NCBI GenBank assembly: GCA_033977485.1
Contig: CM066991.1
Coordinates: forward strand, 30,253,850 to 30,317,849
DNA: 64,000 bases
Direction of reading: 5' to 3'
From: Hydrangea macrophylla
Taxonomy: Eukaryota > Streptophyta > Magnoliopsida > Cornales > Hydrangeaceae
Below, piece by piece: positions 45,903 through 58,752 of the stretch; position 1 is the first letter of the stretch; each line of letters starts with the position of its first letter. The notes below the pieces were generated by a model that worked only from the letters and a program-made list of their open reading frames with translations, made no database searches and was not told where the DNA came from. The position numbers were made by a program, and so were the translations under genes.

Positions 45903-48212
45903 TGTCACGCCCCGGAGCAGCATAAATAGAGAAAAATAAATTTCCTTTATGGGTCCATAAGGAATGACAGGTGAAAGTCACTAATAATCCACACCACGCA
46001 GTACTAGTCCAAAAGAAAAGCAACAGTAATCAACTGAAAATAGCACACAGTGCTAACTATTACAAAATATCAGAGTATGGTCCACAGGATCACAACAGGT
46101 CTGAAGACAACAAATGCCCAAGTACCCGTTAACAAAAGATTAACAGAACAACTGAAATTAAATCTAACTATAACATCTTCAGTCTTCAACTGGCATAAGG
46201 ATAATCCTTCCTGGCGTAACCATCATCGGTGGGGCCTTCCTCTGGATAACACTCATCAGTGTACTGGTCATTACCTGCAGAATAAGGGGCAGGATATTCT
46301 GGACGGGGAATGTCCAGGCAATAAAAGGCCGTCAGCTTACTGAGAGCTGAGTGAGCATAAACTAACGAAGTACCAATTATCTGAAGTAAACACAAGCTTA
46401 TGAAAACACGAGTTAACATCTTATTATAAAAAAAATAACATTATCTTGTTCCTCTATTCATTCTTGTAAACCGACCCTTATCGTCTTGTTACTCAAATAC
46501 CGAACTCAACATATTCTGATCTTTCATGAACAGACTCAATCGTTTAACTCTAGGGATACACCCTCATTCTGTCCATCGCTTTTAAGAGCAATGGTCCTGC
46601 TCACCGCATGTCATGGACTTCACGTTAGTCTGTCCCCAGCTTTTAAGAACAATGGTCCTGTTCACCGCATTTCAGGGATATAACGTTTCGAACAAGGCAT
46701 ATCAATCTATTGCCACGACTTAACGTCATATACTAATGATCCCAGCTCACCGCTTTTAAGAACCATGGTCCGGTTCACCGCTTTTAAGAGCATATCACAG
46801 ATCATCCAGTCTATCTTAAGACTTCTTGGTCCAGCTCACCGCTTTTAAGAACCATGGTCCGGTTCACCGCTTTTAAGAGCATATCATGACCAATCGTCCA
46901 TCCACGTACCATTCCCAGAACTTACCAAACCTACTTACGTTCCATTCTACATCGACACATGACAATTCCCAATGTGGCCTGACTACTCGGATTAAAAGAA
47001 AGCGGACATCAAATTGATATCAGAAACAACACGTCAACCCACGTCTTCATATTACTTTTTACTCTTTATCCATAAATCTTTGGTGTCACATTACTCCTGT
47101 CTACCCCATAGTCGCATAATGGAATTCCAAATCAGGAATCGAACAACTAAACCTCTTATATAATAAATAGGCAAAGGAAGCCATGTACTGATCATGTCAA
47201 TCGATTGGAACAGAGGTTCAATCGATTGGTATCAAAATCATGTCAATCGATTGGGATAATGTCAATCGATTGGAATCTGAAAAGTGTCAATCGATTGAAA
47301 TTCTATTCAATCGATTGGGATCTGAAAAATGTCAATCGATTGAAATTCTATTCAATCGATTGGGATACAACTGATGTCAATCGATTGAGATTATGTCAAT
47401 CGATTGGTACTACGTCTTCTCCAGCAGATTGTAAAAACAGCATATATAAACGTGCACTACATGCATGTAACTTATCTAAACATCATAATAACTTGAATAA
47501 ACATCACATAAAGGGACCAAGTGAGTTAGAACTCACCTAGGGTGCGTTTGGATGTGTTTTAGTTTGAAAACTTCAAACTCTTTCTCTCTTTCTCCTCTTC
47601 TCTGTCCAGCCCTCTCTCTGTCTCCTCCTTCTTCTTTCTTCTTCTTTCTGCTTCTTCTCCTTCCTCCCAGCTGCCACGGCAGTGAGTGTGTGTGAGGGTG
47701 TGTATATATGTATAGATATGGATATATATGTATGTATATATATCTCACAAGAGGTATGTATATTTCTCTCCCAAGGTCTGAAAACAGCCCCAAGGCCATG
47801 AAATGAAACATATATATAGACATAAGGGAGTGCCACGCGTTTAAAGCTGAAGGAAAGAAGAAAACAATTCTCAGGTTATGTCAATCGATTGAGACACCAG
47901 TCAATCGATTGGCAACAGATATTTGTAGTCAATCGATTGGAAACAATGTCAATCGATTGGGAATGTTGACACGTAATCACTTTTAGTCGGTTGAATGTAA
48001 ATCGATTGGGATAACTTATCAATCGATTGGTATCAGAAAAGTGTCAATCGATTGAGAAAACTTATCAATCGATTGGTATCAGAAAAGTGTCAATCGATTG
48101 GGAATATGTCAATCGATTGGTATCCAAAATCACCAGAAGGAAGAGAAAGTTTATACGAGTATAGAAATGAAATACCGGGTCTTATTAATATACCGAAATA
48201 CAGGGTATTACA
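45903..48212 (-). repeat. LTR 2 (middle, shared by both units)
   Basis: Same 2310-bp sequence as LTR 1 at +8418, with the same ORFs, palindrome clusters and TATA box. It is the 5' LTR of the left unit and the 3' LTR of the right unit. Its borders show internal sequence on both sides and no TGTAT duplication. Confidence 0.93.
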
Positions 48213-48225
48213 TCATCCACCACTC
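48213..48225 (-). other. Polypurine tract, right unit
   Basis: GAGTGGTGGATGA next to the start of LTR 2, identical to the left unit. Confidence 0.8.
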
Positions 48226-48340
48226 AACAAAAGATTTCGTCCTCGAAATCCAAAAGTAACAAGGTCTAAAACAAAAACGAAAACTTCTCGCGCATCTCTG
48301 ACTCTAGTTCCCACGAAGCTTCTCCTTCATCATGATGCTT

Positions 48341-51300
48341 TCACTGAATCTTGACTAACGGAATCTCTTTGTTCCTGAGTTTCTTGATTCCTCGATCCAG
48401 AATACGAACAGGTCCTTCATTGAACGTAACGTCGCTGTTGACTTCGATATCCTCAAAGTTGATCTCGTGCGCTGGGTTGTGAACACACTTCCTCAGCATA
48501 CTGATGTGAAAAATGTTGTGCACTCCTGACATCTTTGGTGGCAATGCAAGGCGATAAGCAACTTTTCCAACACGCTCCAGAATCTCGAATGGTCCGATAA
48601 AACGTGGCGATAATTTGCCCCTTTTCTGACCAAATCTGACGATTCCTCGAACAGGTGAAACCTTGAGTAATACGTGATCTCCAATGGCAAACTCCAAGTC
48701 TTTGCGTCGCTTGTCAGCATAACTCTTGTATCTGGTCTGGGCTGTCTTCATCTTCTCACGTACGACTTGAATCTTCTTACTGGTTTCCCGTACCATCTCT
48801 GGCCCAAGAAGTTGACTATCTCCGACTTCGGTCCAACATAGCGGCGATCGGCAAGGTCTTCCGTACAAAGCTTCAAATGGCGCCATATCTATGCTCGAAT
48901 GATAACTATTATTATAGGCGAACTCAATCAGAGGTAAGTGCATCTCCCAAGAACTCTCAAAATCAATGACACAAGCTCGTAACATATCTTCCATCACTTG
49001 ATTAACTCGTTCCGTCTGTCCATCTGTCTGCGGATGAAAAGCTGAACTCAAGTTCAATGTCGTTCCCATTGCTGTCTGGAGACTCTTCCAAAATTCTGCA
49101 GTAAAGCGCGAATCTCGGTCTGACACAATAGATACAGGCACTCCATGTAATCGTACAATGTGTTGTAGATACATCCGGCTCAAACGTTCTACTGAGTATG
49201 TCATGCTATAGGCAATAAAATGTGCCGTCTTAGTAAGTCGATCCACGATTACCCATATAGCATCGTGATTCTGCTGTGACTTCGGCAATCCTACCACGAA
49301 ATCCATGGTTATGTGTTCCCATTTCCATTGAGGAATAGGTAACGGCTGTAGAAGTCCAGGTGGTCTCTGATGTTCTGCCTTTACTTGTTTACAAGTAAGA
49401 CACTGAGCTACATACTCTGCCACATCTCTCTTCATTCCTTCCCACCAAAAATTTCTCTTCAAGTCTTTGTACATCTTCGTACTTCCGGGGTGAATAGTCA
49501 TCCGTGACTTATGAGCTTCATCCAATATTTTCTTCCGGAGATTTTCTTCATTAGGTACACAGAGTCTACCTTTACATCGTAAAGCTCCGTCGGTACTAAT
49601 ACTCCAGACTTCTGGTTCCTTGGCTGACATCTTGGCGAACCATAACTTCAAATCCTCTGATGTCTGTTGAGCCTCCATGATACGGCTGATCAAAGTTGGT
49701 TGTACCATAAGACATCCAAAATGTTGTCCTTTATTTGGCTCCACTGGCTGAAGATCAAATTCAGAAATTTCTTCTAATGCTCTCCATTCTCTAATTAGTA
49801 ATGCAGCGATCACTAGTCGAGGTTTACGACTCAAAGCATCTGCTACTACGTTTGCTTTGCCAGGATGGTATTGTAAAGAAAAGTCATAGTCTTTGAGTAA
49901 CTCCATCCATCTCCGCTGTCTCATATTCAACTCCTTTTGAGAGAACAAATACTTCAAGCTCTTATGATCGGAAAATAAGTCAAACTTTTCTCCGTAGAGA
50001 TAGTGTCTCCAAATTTTCAATGCAAACACTATTGCTGCTAATTCCAGATCATGCGTAGGATAATTTTTCTCATGTACCTTCAATTGTCTTGATCCGTATG
50101 CGATAACATTTCCATCTTGCATAAGCACACATCCAAGTCCTTGGTACGATGCGTCACTGTAGATCACATACTTTACTCCACTCTTAGGTAATGCGAGTAC
50201 TGGTGCAGAAGTCAATCTTTCTTTTAACTCCTGAAATGCACCCTCATGCTTGTCTGTCCATTCATACTTCGTCTCCTTCCTGGTTAAGTTTGTCAAGGGT
50301 CCTGCTATCTTGGAAAATCCTTCGACAAATCTTCGGTAATATCCTGCTAAACCCAGAAAACTTCTGACTTCAGTCGCATTCGTCGGTCTGTTCCAGCTTA
50401 AGACTGCATCAATCTTAGATGAGTCTACCGAAATACCTTCCTGAGATATAACGTGTCCCAAGAATTTGACTTCCTGTAGCCAAAACTCAGACTTGCTGAA
50501 CTTTGCATACAACTTGCTATCTCGAAGTGTTTGCAAGGCAACTTGTAAATGCTCCTTGTGATCCTCTTCTGTCTTTGAGTAGATCAGTATATCATCAATG
50601 AACACTATAATGAATTTATCCAGATATAGTCGGAATACTCTATTCATCAAGTCCATAAATACTGCTGGCGCATTCGTCAATCCAAAAGGCATAACTAAAA
50701 ACTCGTAATGCCCGTATCTTGTCCTGAATGCAGTCTTCGATACATCCTCTGGTCGAACTAACAATTGGTGGTATCCTGAACGCAGATCGATCTTGGAAAA
50801 GATCCTAGATCCTTGTAACTGGTCGAATAGATCATCTATCCGAGGTAACGGATATCTATTCTTAATCGTAACCTTGTTCAACTCCCTGTAGTCTATACAG
50901 AGTCGAAGTGTTCCGTCCTTCTTCTTTACAAACAGAACTGGTGCTCCCCAAGGCGACGTACTTGGACGAACAAATCCTAAATCTTCAAGCTCTTGAACTT
51001 GCTTCTTCAGTTCCAACATCTCGGTTGGTGCCATCCTATATGGAGTCTTAGAAATAGGCAATGTACCAGGTACTATTTCCACACAGAAGTCTATTTCTCT
51101 TTTCGGTGGAAGTCCCTTAATATCCTGAAATACATCCTGAAAGTCTCGTGCAATAGGAATTTGATCCATCTTAAGCTCCATACTCGTACTAATGATCGTA
51201 GCTAAACTACTCGTAAGAAACAGGTCGCTTGTCGGTTGACACTGAAATCTGATCGTCGGCTTTCCTTGTATTGGAAATACAATCGTCCTAGTAGGGCAAT

Positions 51301-51970
51301 CCAAATTGGCACTGTACTTAGTTAACCAATCCATCCCTAGGATAACATCGAATTCTGACATCGACAGAACTACCAAGTCTGCTGGAAGATTCCTATCTCC
51401 CAAAGTCAAAGGGCAATCTCTACACACCTTACTCAACTTAACTGTCACTCCTAATGGTGACACAGCATTCAGTGTTGACTCAAGTGTCTGGGGTTCTAAA
51501 CCCAATTGACGCACAATCTTAACAGCAATAAAAGAACGTGCGGCTCCAGTATCAAATAAAGCTTTAACTGGACTATGAAAGAGTACAAGTGTACCTTCCA
51601 AATGTTGCTGCTCATCAGCATTAAAGCCTGCTTCTTCTGGAATAATAGCATTCATCTTCGTCTGATCTGGAGGTCCTTGAATTCCTTGCACTGGTGCCCC
51701 GTAGTATCCTCCTCGTGGCGCACGACAATCCTTGCTCAAGTGTCCTGGTTTATTGCAGTTGCGACAGACGATATCTGGTCTGCGATTAGGTCTGAAGACG
51801 GTGCAGTTCCTTGCAATATGTCCGGGCTTTCCACAGTTAAAACATCCTCCACTATTGTTTGGTGGGGTTGTTAGTAATGCCTGTGGCTGTAGTCCTCGCT
51901 GTTGATTTTGCTGGGGCCGATTATAACTCTGCTGTGGTTTCCTGGTTCCTTCCCAGTTTCTCTTGTTTCC
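48341..51970 (-). CDS. pol of the right unit: protease, RT, RNase H, integrase, truncated chromodomain
   Basis: Open from just after the gag TAA to TGA 48341-48343. Numbered from the first start-like codon (51739, a TTG inside the second zinc knuckle): protease DTG 63-65; RT FIDD with Asp 382-383; RNase H D529, E566, D591, D634; integrase H743, H750, C780, C783 and DDE residues D813, D874, E910 (D-35-E spacing); GPY/F; chromodomain start. All visible catalytic residues are present. The final TGA replaces a Trp seen in the forward element and removes the last ~25 codons of the chromodomain, which directs integration in chromoviruses. Two zinc knuckles lie at 51803-51844 and 51725-51766. Expression needs readthrough of the gag TAA, since no ATG begins the frame. 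Confidence 0.9.
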   Translation of the reverse strand, partial: GNKRNWEGTRKPQQSYNRPQQNQQRGLQPQALLTTPPNNSGGCFNCGKPGHIARNCTVFRPNRRPDIVCRNCNKPGHLSKDCRAPRGGYYGAPVQGIQGPPDQTKMNAIIPEEAGFNADEQQHLEGTLVLFHSPVKALFDTGAARSFIAVKIVRQLGLEPQTLESTLNAVSPLGVTVKLSKVCRDCPLTLGDRNLPADLVVLSMSEFDVILGMDWLTKYSANLDCPTRTIVFPIQGKPTIRFQCQPTSDLFLTSSLATIISTSMELKMDQIPIARDFQDVFQDIKGLPPKREIDFCVEIVPGTLPISKTPYRMAPTEMLELKKQVQELEDLGFVRPSTSPWGAPVLFVKKKDGTLRLCIDYRELNKVTIKNRYPLPRIDDLFDQLQGSRIFSKIDLRSGYHQLLVRPEDVSKTAFRTRYGHYEFLVMPFGLTNAPAVFMDLMNRVFRLYLDKFIIVFIDDILIYSKTEEDHKEHLQVALQTLRDSKLYAKFSKSEFWLQEVKFLGHVISQEGISVDSSKIDAVLSWNRPTNATEVRSFLGLAGYYRRFVEGFSKIAGPLTNLTRKETKYEWTDKHEGAFQELKERLTSAPVLALPKSGVKYVIYSDASYQGLGCVLMQDGNVIAYGSRQLKVHEKNYPTHDLELAAIVFALKIWRHYLYGEKFDLFSDHKSLKYLFSQKELNMRQRRWMELLKDYDFSLQYHPGKANVVADALSRKPRLVIAALLIREWRALEEISEFDLQPVEPNKGQHFGCLMVQPTLISRIMEAQQTSEDLKLWFAKMSAKEPEVWSISTDGALRCKGRLCVPNEENLRKKILDEAHKSRMTIHPGSTKMYKDLKRNFWWEGMKRDVAEYVAQCLTCKQVKAEHQRPPGLLQPLPIPQWKWEHITMDFVVGLPKSQQNHDAIWVIVDRLTKTAHFIAYSMTYSVERLSRMYLQHIVRLHGVPVSIVSDRDSRFTAEFWKSLQTAMGTTLNLSSAFHPQTDGQTERVNQVMEDMLRACVIDFESSWEMHLPLIEFAYNNSYHSSIDMAPFEALYGRPCRSPLCWTEVGDSQLLGPEMVRETSKKIQVVREKMKTAQTRYKSYADKRRKDLEFAIGDHVLLKVSPVRGIVRFGQKRGKLSPRFIGPFEILERVGKVAYRLALPPKMSGVHNIFHISMLRKCVHNPAHEINFEDIEVNSDVTFNEGPVRILDRGIKKLRNKEIPLVKIQ

Positions 51971-52786
51971 TTAAAAATTTTCCTGAGGTCTCCATCCTTG
52001 GGTATTTCTTGGTGGTCGATTAGGAAAATTTCTCTGTTGAAACCCTCGTGACAACTGAGGTTGATTTATCTGTGATTGTTGTACTGGATTAGCATCCTTT
52101 TCTAATCCTGTAGCAAATCTAACAATTTCCTCATACGACTGGTTCAGATGACCAACCATCATATGTCTGAGGTGGGGGTTCAATCCTTGGTGAAATCTCT
52201 TCACCTTCTTTTGCGGCGTGTCTATCATATGCTGAGCAAATCTGGATAAACGCTCGAACTGTGTTGTGTATTCCCGTACATTCCATCCTCCTTGGATCAA
52301 ATTGAGAAAGTTCCTTTCCTGTTGATCTCTCTCATCTTCTGGAAAATACTTCTCCAAAAATCTGCCTTTGAATGTCTCCCACGACATAGCTCTAGCGGCA
52401 TCGATCCCAACAGTGGCTTGTTCAGCTTCCCACCAATCTGCGGCGGCATAGGTGAGCTGAAACGTAGCAAGGCGACGTTTCTCTTGTTCGTTGCATTCCA
52501 ATGCTCCAAATATTAACTCCATCTCTCTTATCCATTGTTCTGCCTTCCATGGTTCTGTTAGTCCATCAAACTTTTCGGGACGTAACCCACGAAAATTCGC
52601 TAACAACTTATCTCCAGTCTGTCTTGGTGGCGGGGGTGCAAGAGGTCTCTGGTGGGTGGAGTGATTATATGTATCCCCCACATGCTCCATCCTCTGCATA
52701 AACGCTTCGAAAATTCCGGTTGGGTCCATTCCCTCTGGAATAGGTGCTCCGTTACGTGCTTGGTGGTTTCTCAAGGGTCCTACCAT
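51971..52786 (-). CDS. Gag (271 aa), right unit
   Basis: Same translation as the left-unit gag, with TAA at 51971-51973. It is in the same frame as pol (start codons of the two open stretches lie 1047 nt apart, 349 codons), so one codon separates gag from the nucleocapsid-pol frame. Confidence 0.9.
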   Translation of the reverse strand: MVGPLRNHQARNGAPIPEGMDPTGIFEAFMQRMEHVGDTYNHSTHQRPLAPPPPRQTGDKLLANFRGLRPEKFDGLTEPWKAEQWIREMELIFGALECNEQEKRRLATFQLTYAAADWWEAEQATVGIDAARAMSWETFKGRFLEKYFPEDERDQQERNFLNLIQGGWNVREYTTQFERLSRFAQHMIDTPQKKVKRFHQGLNPHLRHMMVGHLNQSYEEIVRFATGLEKDANPVQQSQINQPQLSRGFQQRNFPNRPPRNTQGWRPQENF

Positions 52787-53141
52787 GATGATAACGAGTA
52801 TCGCCTACAAGAGACATATGGATCAGCTGAAAGTCTTCACGTAGAAACGAACTCAAGATAGAATAAGAAACAGCTAGACTAACAATTCTACTAAACAACA
52901 CAGCACAACGCAATAATCAAACAATAACCAAAAGTACTGCCCGTATATATATTATCAAAAGATGTACCGTATAGTACACACTAGTCAAACTGTGTACCAT
53001 ATGGGACAAGAGTTACAACAACTAAAGTCAGCTAATACTATACAAAGCTATGGTCAATAGCTATCTCTCAAGCTCCCAAAAATCTAGTGGACAACATGTC
53101 CTAATATAAACTAACAAAATCTACACCCTGCCGATCCTGAC

Positions 53142-54164
53142 TCAAAAGTCGTCAGCATCTGATCCTGCTGGTGGTGCCTCGTCCTCCGGGTCTATATCCA
53201 TCTCCTCGAGTGGATCATCCTCAACTGGTGCGACAAGATCTCCGACTACTACCCCTATATCCCAATCCTCTATCATCTCTGCATCATCATCCTCCATCAC
53301 ATCTGCTATTGCCTGGTTAGCGACATCGACTGCTACTGCGGCGAATCCGTCAGCTATATCAAGAGCTCCTGCTATCGCGACCTCTCCTATAACAAAACCT
53401 GCTGGCTGAGCGATCATTTGAGCTATCCATCCTACTGCCATATCGGCCATGGCTGCCATATGCATAATCGGTCCGGCTGGTATCTGAAGCACAACAGGTA
53501 CCTCTGGCATAACTACCTCCTCGTCGGGCGCATCCTCATCTACTACAATGTCTGCCTCAATAGCCTCTGGGTCTGGTACTGGATCCTCTGGCTCAAACTC
53601 TGGCTCCTCGGGGTCATCCTCAGGTTCATCATCTGCATCGTCTACATGCTCATCCTCTACTGGGTCCTCGTCATCTATCGGATCCTCCTCTCCATCTCCA
53701 TCCATGTCCTCATCGAGATGCTCATCCTCTGGCTCTAGATCCTCCTCATCCTCAATCGGCTCAGGCTCTGGCTCTGAGACGGGCATGTCGGGCACTGGTG
53801 ATGGTGGGGCTGCTGGAGCTGCTGCTGGTGCAACTACGGGCTCTGGTGGACCGGCTATAATGGCTCTCAACTCAATCTCATCCATCTCTGGTTTACTCAA
53901 AACTAGTCGCAACATCTCCTGGCAAATGTCTCTGCCAACTCTTGCTAAGTGGTAAGCATCCATGCGCATCTGGGTCGGGTGAGTACTCCCGATCACATAA
54001 AGCGCTCTCCACATGTCCTCCTCTAAATGTCGACTAGCTATCTGGCACACACGCTCATGATAAAAATCTGGGTCAGCTGGCTCCACGGTATCTCCATGGA
54101 TAATATGACCTCCATAAGCATCAGTCACAAACTGGTGAAACTCCGGATCCATGCTATCCTGCAA
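53142..54164 (-). CDS. Extra acidic ORF (340 aa), right unit
   Basis: Same translation as 44724-45746. Because the two units are near-identical recent copies, its intactness in both is not independent evidence of selection. It precedes gag in the only unit whose integrase is still open. Confidence 0.8.
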   Translation of the reverse strand: MQDSMDPEFHQFVTDAYGGHIIHGDTVEPADPDFYHERVCQIASRHLEEDMWRALYVIGSTHPTQMRMDAYHLARVGRDICQEMLRLVLSKPEMDEIELRAIIAGPPEPVVAPAAAPAAPPSPVPDMPVSEPEPEPIEDEEDLEPEDEHLDEDMDGDGEEDPIDDEDPVEDEHVDDADDEPEDDPEEPEFEPEDPVPDPEAIEADIVVDEDAPDEEVVMPEVPVVLQIPAGPIMHMAAMADMAVGWIAQMIAQPAGFVIGEVAIAGALDIADGFAAVAVDVANQAIADVMEDDDAEMIEDWDIGVVVGDLVAPVEDDPLEEMDIDPEDEAPPAGSDADDF

Positions 54165-54300
54165 AGGAAACTATCTATCGTCAGGAAGACGAACTTATCT
54201 TATACTCATATCTCATCTCAAAGAATCTTAACACACTAGGACCAGATGGTGTGGAAATACTTAGTGAACAAAAGTATCACAACCTAGAGTACCGAACGCA

Positions 54301-54313
54301 GGCTCTGATACCA
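54301..54313 (-). other. Primer binding site, initiator-Met tRNA, right unit
   Basis: TGGTATCAGAGCC in element orientation, 7 nt from the end of LTR 3. Confidence 0.9.
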
Positions 54314-54320
54314 AAAACCA

Positions 54321-56630
54321 TGTCACGCCCCGGAGCAGCATAAATAGAGAAAAATAAATTTCCTTTATGGGTCCATAAGGAATGACAGGTGAAAGTCACT
54401 AATAATCCACACCACGCAGTACTAGTCCAAAAGAAAAGCAACAGTAATCAACTGAAAATAGCACACAGTGCTAACTATTACAAAATATCAGAGTATGGTC
54501 CACAGGATCACAACAGGTCTGAAGACAACAAATGCCCAAGTACCCGTTAACAAAAGATTAACAGAACAACTGAAATTAAATCTAACTATAACATCTTCAG
54601 TCTTCAACTGGCATAAGGATAATCCTTCCTGGCGTAACCATCATCGGTGGGGCCTTCCTCTGGATAACACTCATCAGTGTACTGGTCATTACCTGCAGAA
54701 TAAGGGGCAGGATATTCTGGACGGGGAATGTCCAGGCAATAAAAGGCCGTCAGCTTACTGAGAGCTGAGTGAGCATAAACTAACGAAGTACCAATTATCT
54801 GAAGTAAACACAAGCTTATGAAAACACGAGTTAACATCTTATTATAAAAAAAATAACATTATCTTGTTCCTCTATTCATTCTTGTAAACCGACCCTTATC
54901 GTCTTGTTACTCAAATACCGAACTCAACATATTCTGATCTTTCATGAACAGACTCAATCGTTTAACTCTAGGGATACACCCTCATTCTGTCCATCGCTTT
55001 TAAGAGCAATGGTCCTGCTCACCGCATGTCATGGACTTCACGTTAGTCTGTCCCCAGCTTTTAAGAACAATGGTCCTGTTCACCGCATTTCAGGGATATA
55101 ACGTTTCGAACAAGGCATATCAATCTATTGCCACGACTTAACGTCATATACTAATGATCCCAGCTCACCGCTTTTAAGAACCATGGTCCGGTTCACCGCT
55201 TTTAAGAGCATATCACAGATCATCCAGTCTATCTTAAGACTTCTTGGTCCAGCTCACCGCTTTTAAGAACCATGGTCCGGTTCACCGCTTTTAAGAGCAT
55301 ATCATGACCAATCGTCCATCCACGTACCATTCCCAGAACTTACCAAACCTACTTACGTTCCATTCTACATCGACACATGACAATTCCCAATGTGGCCTGA
55401 CTACTCGGATTAAAAGAAAGCGGACATCAAATTGATATCAGAAACAACACGTCAACCCACGTCTTCATATTACTTTTTACTCTTTATCCATAAATCTTTG
55501 GTGTCACATTACTCCTGTCTACCCCATAGTCGCATAATGGAATTCCAAATCAGGAATCGAACAACTAAACCTCTTATATAATAAATAGGCAAAGGAAGCC
55601 ATGTACTGATCATGTCAATCGATTGGAACAGAGGTTCAATCGATTGGTATCAAAATCATGTCAATCGATTGGGATAATGTCAATCGATTGGAATCTGAAA
55701 AGTGTCAATCGATTGAAATTCTATTCAATCGATTGGGATCTGAAAAATGTCAATCGATTGAAATTCTATTCAATCGATTGGGATACAACTGATGTCAATC
55801 GATTGAGATTATGTCAATCGATTGGTACTACGTCTTCTCCAGCAGATTGTAAAAACAGCATATATAAACGTGCACTACATGCATGTAACTTATCTAAACA
55901 TCATAATAACTTGAATAAACATCACATAAAGGGACCAAGTGAGTTAGAACTCACCTAGGGTGCGTTTGGATGTGTTTTAGTTTGAAAACTTCAAACTCTT
56001 TCTCTCTTTCTCCTCTTCTCTGTCCAGCCCTCTCTCTGTCTCCTCCTTCTTCTTTCTTCTTCTTTCTGCTTCTTCTCCTTCCTCCCAGCTGCCACGGCAG
56101 TGAGTGTGTGTGAGGGTGTGTATATATGTATAGATATGGATATATATGTATGTATATATATCTCACAAGAGGTATGTATATTTCTCTCCCAAGGTCTGAA
56201 AACAGCCCCAAGGCCATGAAATGAAACATATATATAGACATAAGGGAGTGCCACGCGTTTAAAGCTGAAGGAAAGAAGAAAACAATTCTCAGGTTATGTC
56301 AATCGATTGAGACACCAGTCAATCGATTGGCAACAGATATTTGTAGTCAATCGATTGGAAACAATGTCAATCGATTGGGAATGTTGACACGTAATCACTT
56401 TTAGTCGGTTGAATGTAAATCGATTGGGATAACTTATCAATCGATTGGTATCAGAAAAGTGTCAATCGATTGAGAAAACTTATCAATCGATTGGTATCAG
56501 AAAAGTGTCAATCGATTGGGAATATGTCAATCGATTGGTATCCAAAATCACCAGAAGGAAGAGAAAGTTTATACGAGTATAGAAATGAAATACCGGGTCT
56601 TATTAATATACCGAAATACAGGGTATTGCA
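54321..56630 (-). repeat. LTR 3 (rightmost, 5' LTR of the right unit)
   Basis: Same 2310-bp sequence as LTRs 1 and 2, except that its first bases read TGCAATACC instead of TGTAATACC (position 56628). Its outer border is followed by the TGTAT duplication at 56631-56635. Confidence 0.93.
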
Positions 56631-57032
56631 TGTATATTGAGTACTGGGAACGTTTTAGTTACTCTGACCAATGGGTGTATAGATTTTATTCTTATATTTT
56701 TTTTTTCCGCTGAACTCTGTATGTGGACATTTTATTTATGAAAATGATGTTTTTTTTTTAAAATTGAAAAGTGATATAATATTTATAATGGAATTTTATT
56801 TCTTTTACAATGAAATGGATGTTTGGGAATACATGTTTAATAATAAAGAGTTTTTCTTTAAATACAAGATCACATGTCCGTATTTAAGAAGTGTTAAATA
56901 TTGTTTTCAATAAATTTTCTGTTAGCTTATGGGAGGGTGTCGCTCTCGTGATTTTTGGTAATTGAATATTAGTCCGGATACAGGCTCTGGATTGAATATT
57001 TGGTTGTCCAAAAATCGGGGTGTGACAGGCCC

Positions 57033-58589
57033 ACAAAAAGCATGGAGAAGTTTAGAAGCACATGCTATTGAAATTGCATGAATCACATCCATTAAGAGAA
57101 TAATCTAAAGCAATGAGGCAGTAGTGGTTAAAAGATAAATTCAAAGCATGGCATACTTCTAGCAAATCCCCCAAAAGACTACCTGCTAGTACTAGTAGTA
57201 ATTGTCGTCCATAAATGACTGGTAGTTGTAATAATTCTTGCCCCAATATTTCCCTTTTCATTATTTCCACTTCTATTACTCCACTCCACTACTTAGTAAT
57301 CAAAGCCAAGGAGACTCTACGTCTCTACCACTATAGTACTGAGCTCCCGAAAAATGAAAGACCAAACCTGAGACTCTACCACTATAGTACTAATTGGCTA
57401 TATGTAATATAATAACATACAAATGTATTGTTGGACCCAAAAAATACCCAAAAAATGACGTCCCGATACTTATATCTTCAATTAATCAACATAAATATTT
57501 GTGTCTACTACTTTGTTTTTTTAACAACAAAATTAATTGATAGGTAAACAATCATAAAAATTGGAAGAGATCCCATGGAAATTACAACGTTAGAAGCCCC
57601 AAAGACACCCCAACCTAAAAAATCTTAATGGAAATTCAACATGAGGACTTTTAACAAACACCTTGAATGCAAAGCAAACCTGGGGATAGATCTAATACCT
57701 AAGTTCAATTTTTTCACTAACTAGTTCAAATATAGGGATATGAACTACAAACCATGGCTGGTCTTGTGACGCCATGGCTGGTCTTGATCGCTCTTTGTCC
57801 AATAAATAACAAGTAACAGAAATCTGGAGAAAAAAGTGAAAAAAAATCATGTATAACTACCCACTAAAGACCAAACCTGAGAGAATGATCGATGTTGGAG
57901 TCAGAGTAGAAATTTAGATTTGTTCCTTTGCATATGTGTATAAGGTGCATATATATAGATATATGTGTGTGCATGTCATATCTTTAAAAAAAAAAAAAAA
58001 AGAAGGAAAGCACAGTGTATAGATATAGATACATCTGTGAGTCCTTCGACGTCCTCCAATCACTCGCCCCCTAATATGAAACCCTAAACCAAATCTCACA
58101 ACACAAACAACCTCAAAAATCTGAAAATTTCAACTCAAAAAAAAAAAAGGGAAGCAACAACACATCCCCAAATCGTGAGTTCTAGAGACAGATCTAAGTG
58201 TGTGTGTATGTGTGTGTGCGTGTGTGTGTGTGAGAAAGAGAGAGAGAGAGAGAACCTGGGGCGGCAGGAGGGTGGTGGCAGTGACAGGCCGGCACGGTGG
58301 GGTTGCGACCGGATTGCTGAATACGGTCCTCCCTTTCTCCACTTCTCTTTCTCTTTCTCTTCTCCTTTCCCCCCTTATTTTCTTCTATTTTGACCTAGAG
58401 TTAGGTATACAAGGAAGAGAGGGAAATTTTAGGGGGAAAATTTTGGGCAAAATTTTTGTTTTGGCTTATTTACAAAGATACCACCGAATTTATTTGCAAA
58501 ACTGCCACCGTGTTTTGAATTTTATTGTTTTATTTACAAATATGCCATTGAAATTTATTTTTCTAAAATCTTTACAGTCAAGGAAGAAT
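57033..58589. other. Right interior of CACTA 2
   Basis: AT-rich to about 58080. On the minus strand a GC-rich leader-like block (58255-58340) and a CT/CA microsatellite (58197-58253) look like a 5' exon read leftward, as near the right end of CACTA 1. No recognised protein. Confidence 0.4.
58197..58253. repeat. (TG)n/(GA)n microsatellite
   Basis: Imperfect TG units followed by GA units. Confidence 0.9.
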
Positions 58590-58752
58590 ACTAACGGATA
58601 ATTGATATTTTCTAACGCTTATTTACCGTTACAAAGTTTTTTAAACCTGTTACAATATTAAATTTACCATACCAAGGTAAATTACTAACGGAAAGCTAAA
58701 TTTCTAACGGAAATTTACCGTTACAAATCTGTAACGGTAAATTACCGTTAGA
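58590..58752. repeat. Right subterminal repeats of CACTA 2
   Basis: Four complete CTAACGG/CCGTTAG half-sites plus several one-base variants (TTACCGTTACA, GTAACGG) near the right end. Confidence 0.78.

Larger units (their letters stand above)
37485..56630 (-). mobile_element. Tandem Tekay-like retrotransposon: LTR-internal-LTR-internal-LTR, 19.1 kb
   Basis: Three LTRs (37485-39794, 45903-48212, 54321-56630) alternate with two internal regions (39795-45902, 48213-54320) at an exact 8418-bp period, all on the minus strand. One TGTAT duplication brackets the whole block, and neither inner LTR border shows it. The ORFs of both units are identical except at A41161/G49579, and the outer right LTR differs at 56628 (TGCAAT instead of TGTAAT at the LTR start). 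This fits unequal recombination between the LTRs of one young insertion. Each unit carries an extra acidic ORF, gag and pol. Confidence 0.93.
34925..57027 (+). repeat. Solo LTR of a forward Ty3/gypsy element, split by the tandem Tekay insertion
   Basis: It starts TGTAACAACCC at 34925 and ends GGGGTGTGACA at 57027, with TG...CA ends. GGCCC is duplicated on both sides (34920-34924 and 57028-57032). Without the 37485-56630 insertion and its extra TGTAT copy it is about 2.95 kb. There is no internal region, so the original element was reduced by recombination between its LTRs. It contains a TG/GA microsatellite (35405-35479) and a donor-like CTAG|GTGAGTT at 35593, the same word as in the two Tekay-like LTR families. 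Confidence 0.85.

Noticed and set aside
37485..56630. The 8418-bp repeat as a host segmental duplication
   Set aside because: The period equals LTR plus internal region exactly and the outer borders carry one retroviral-type 5-bp duplication.
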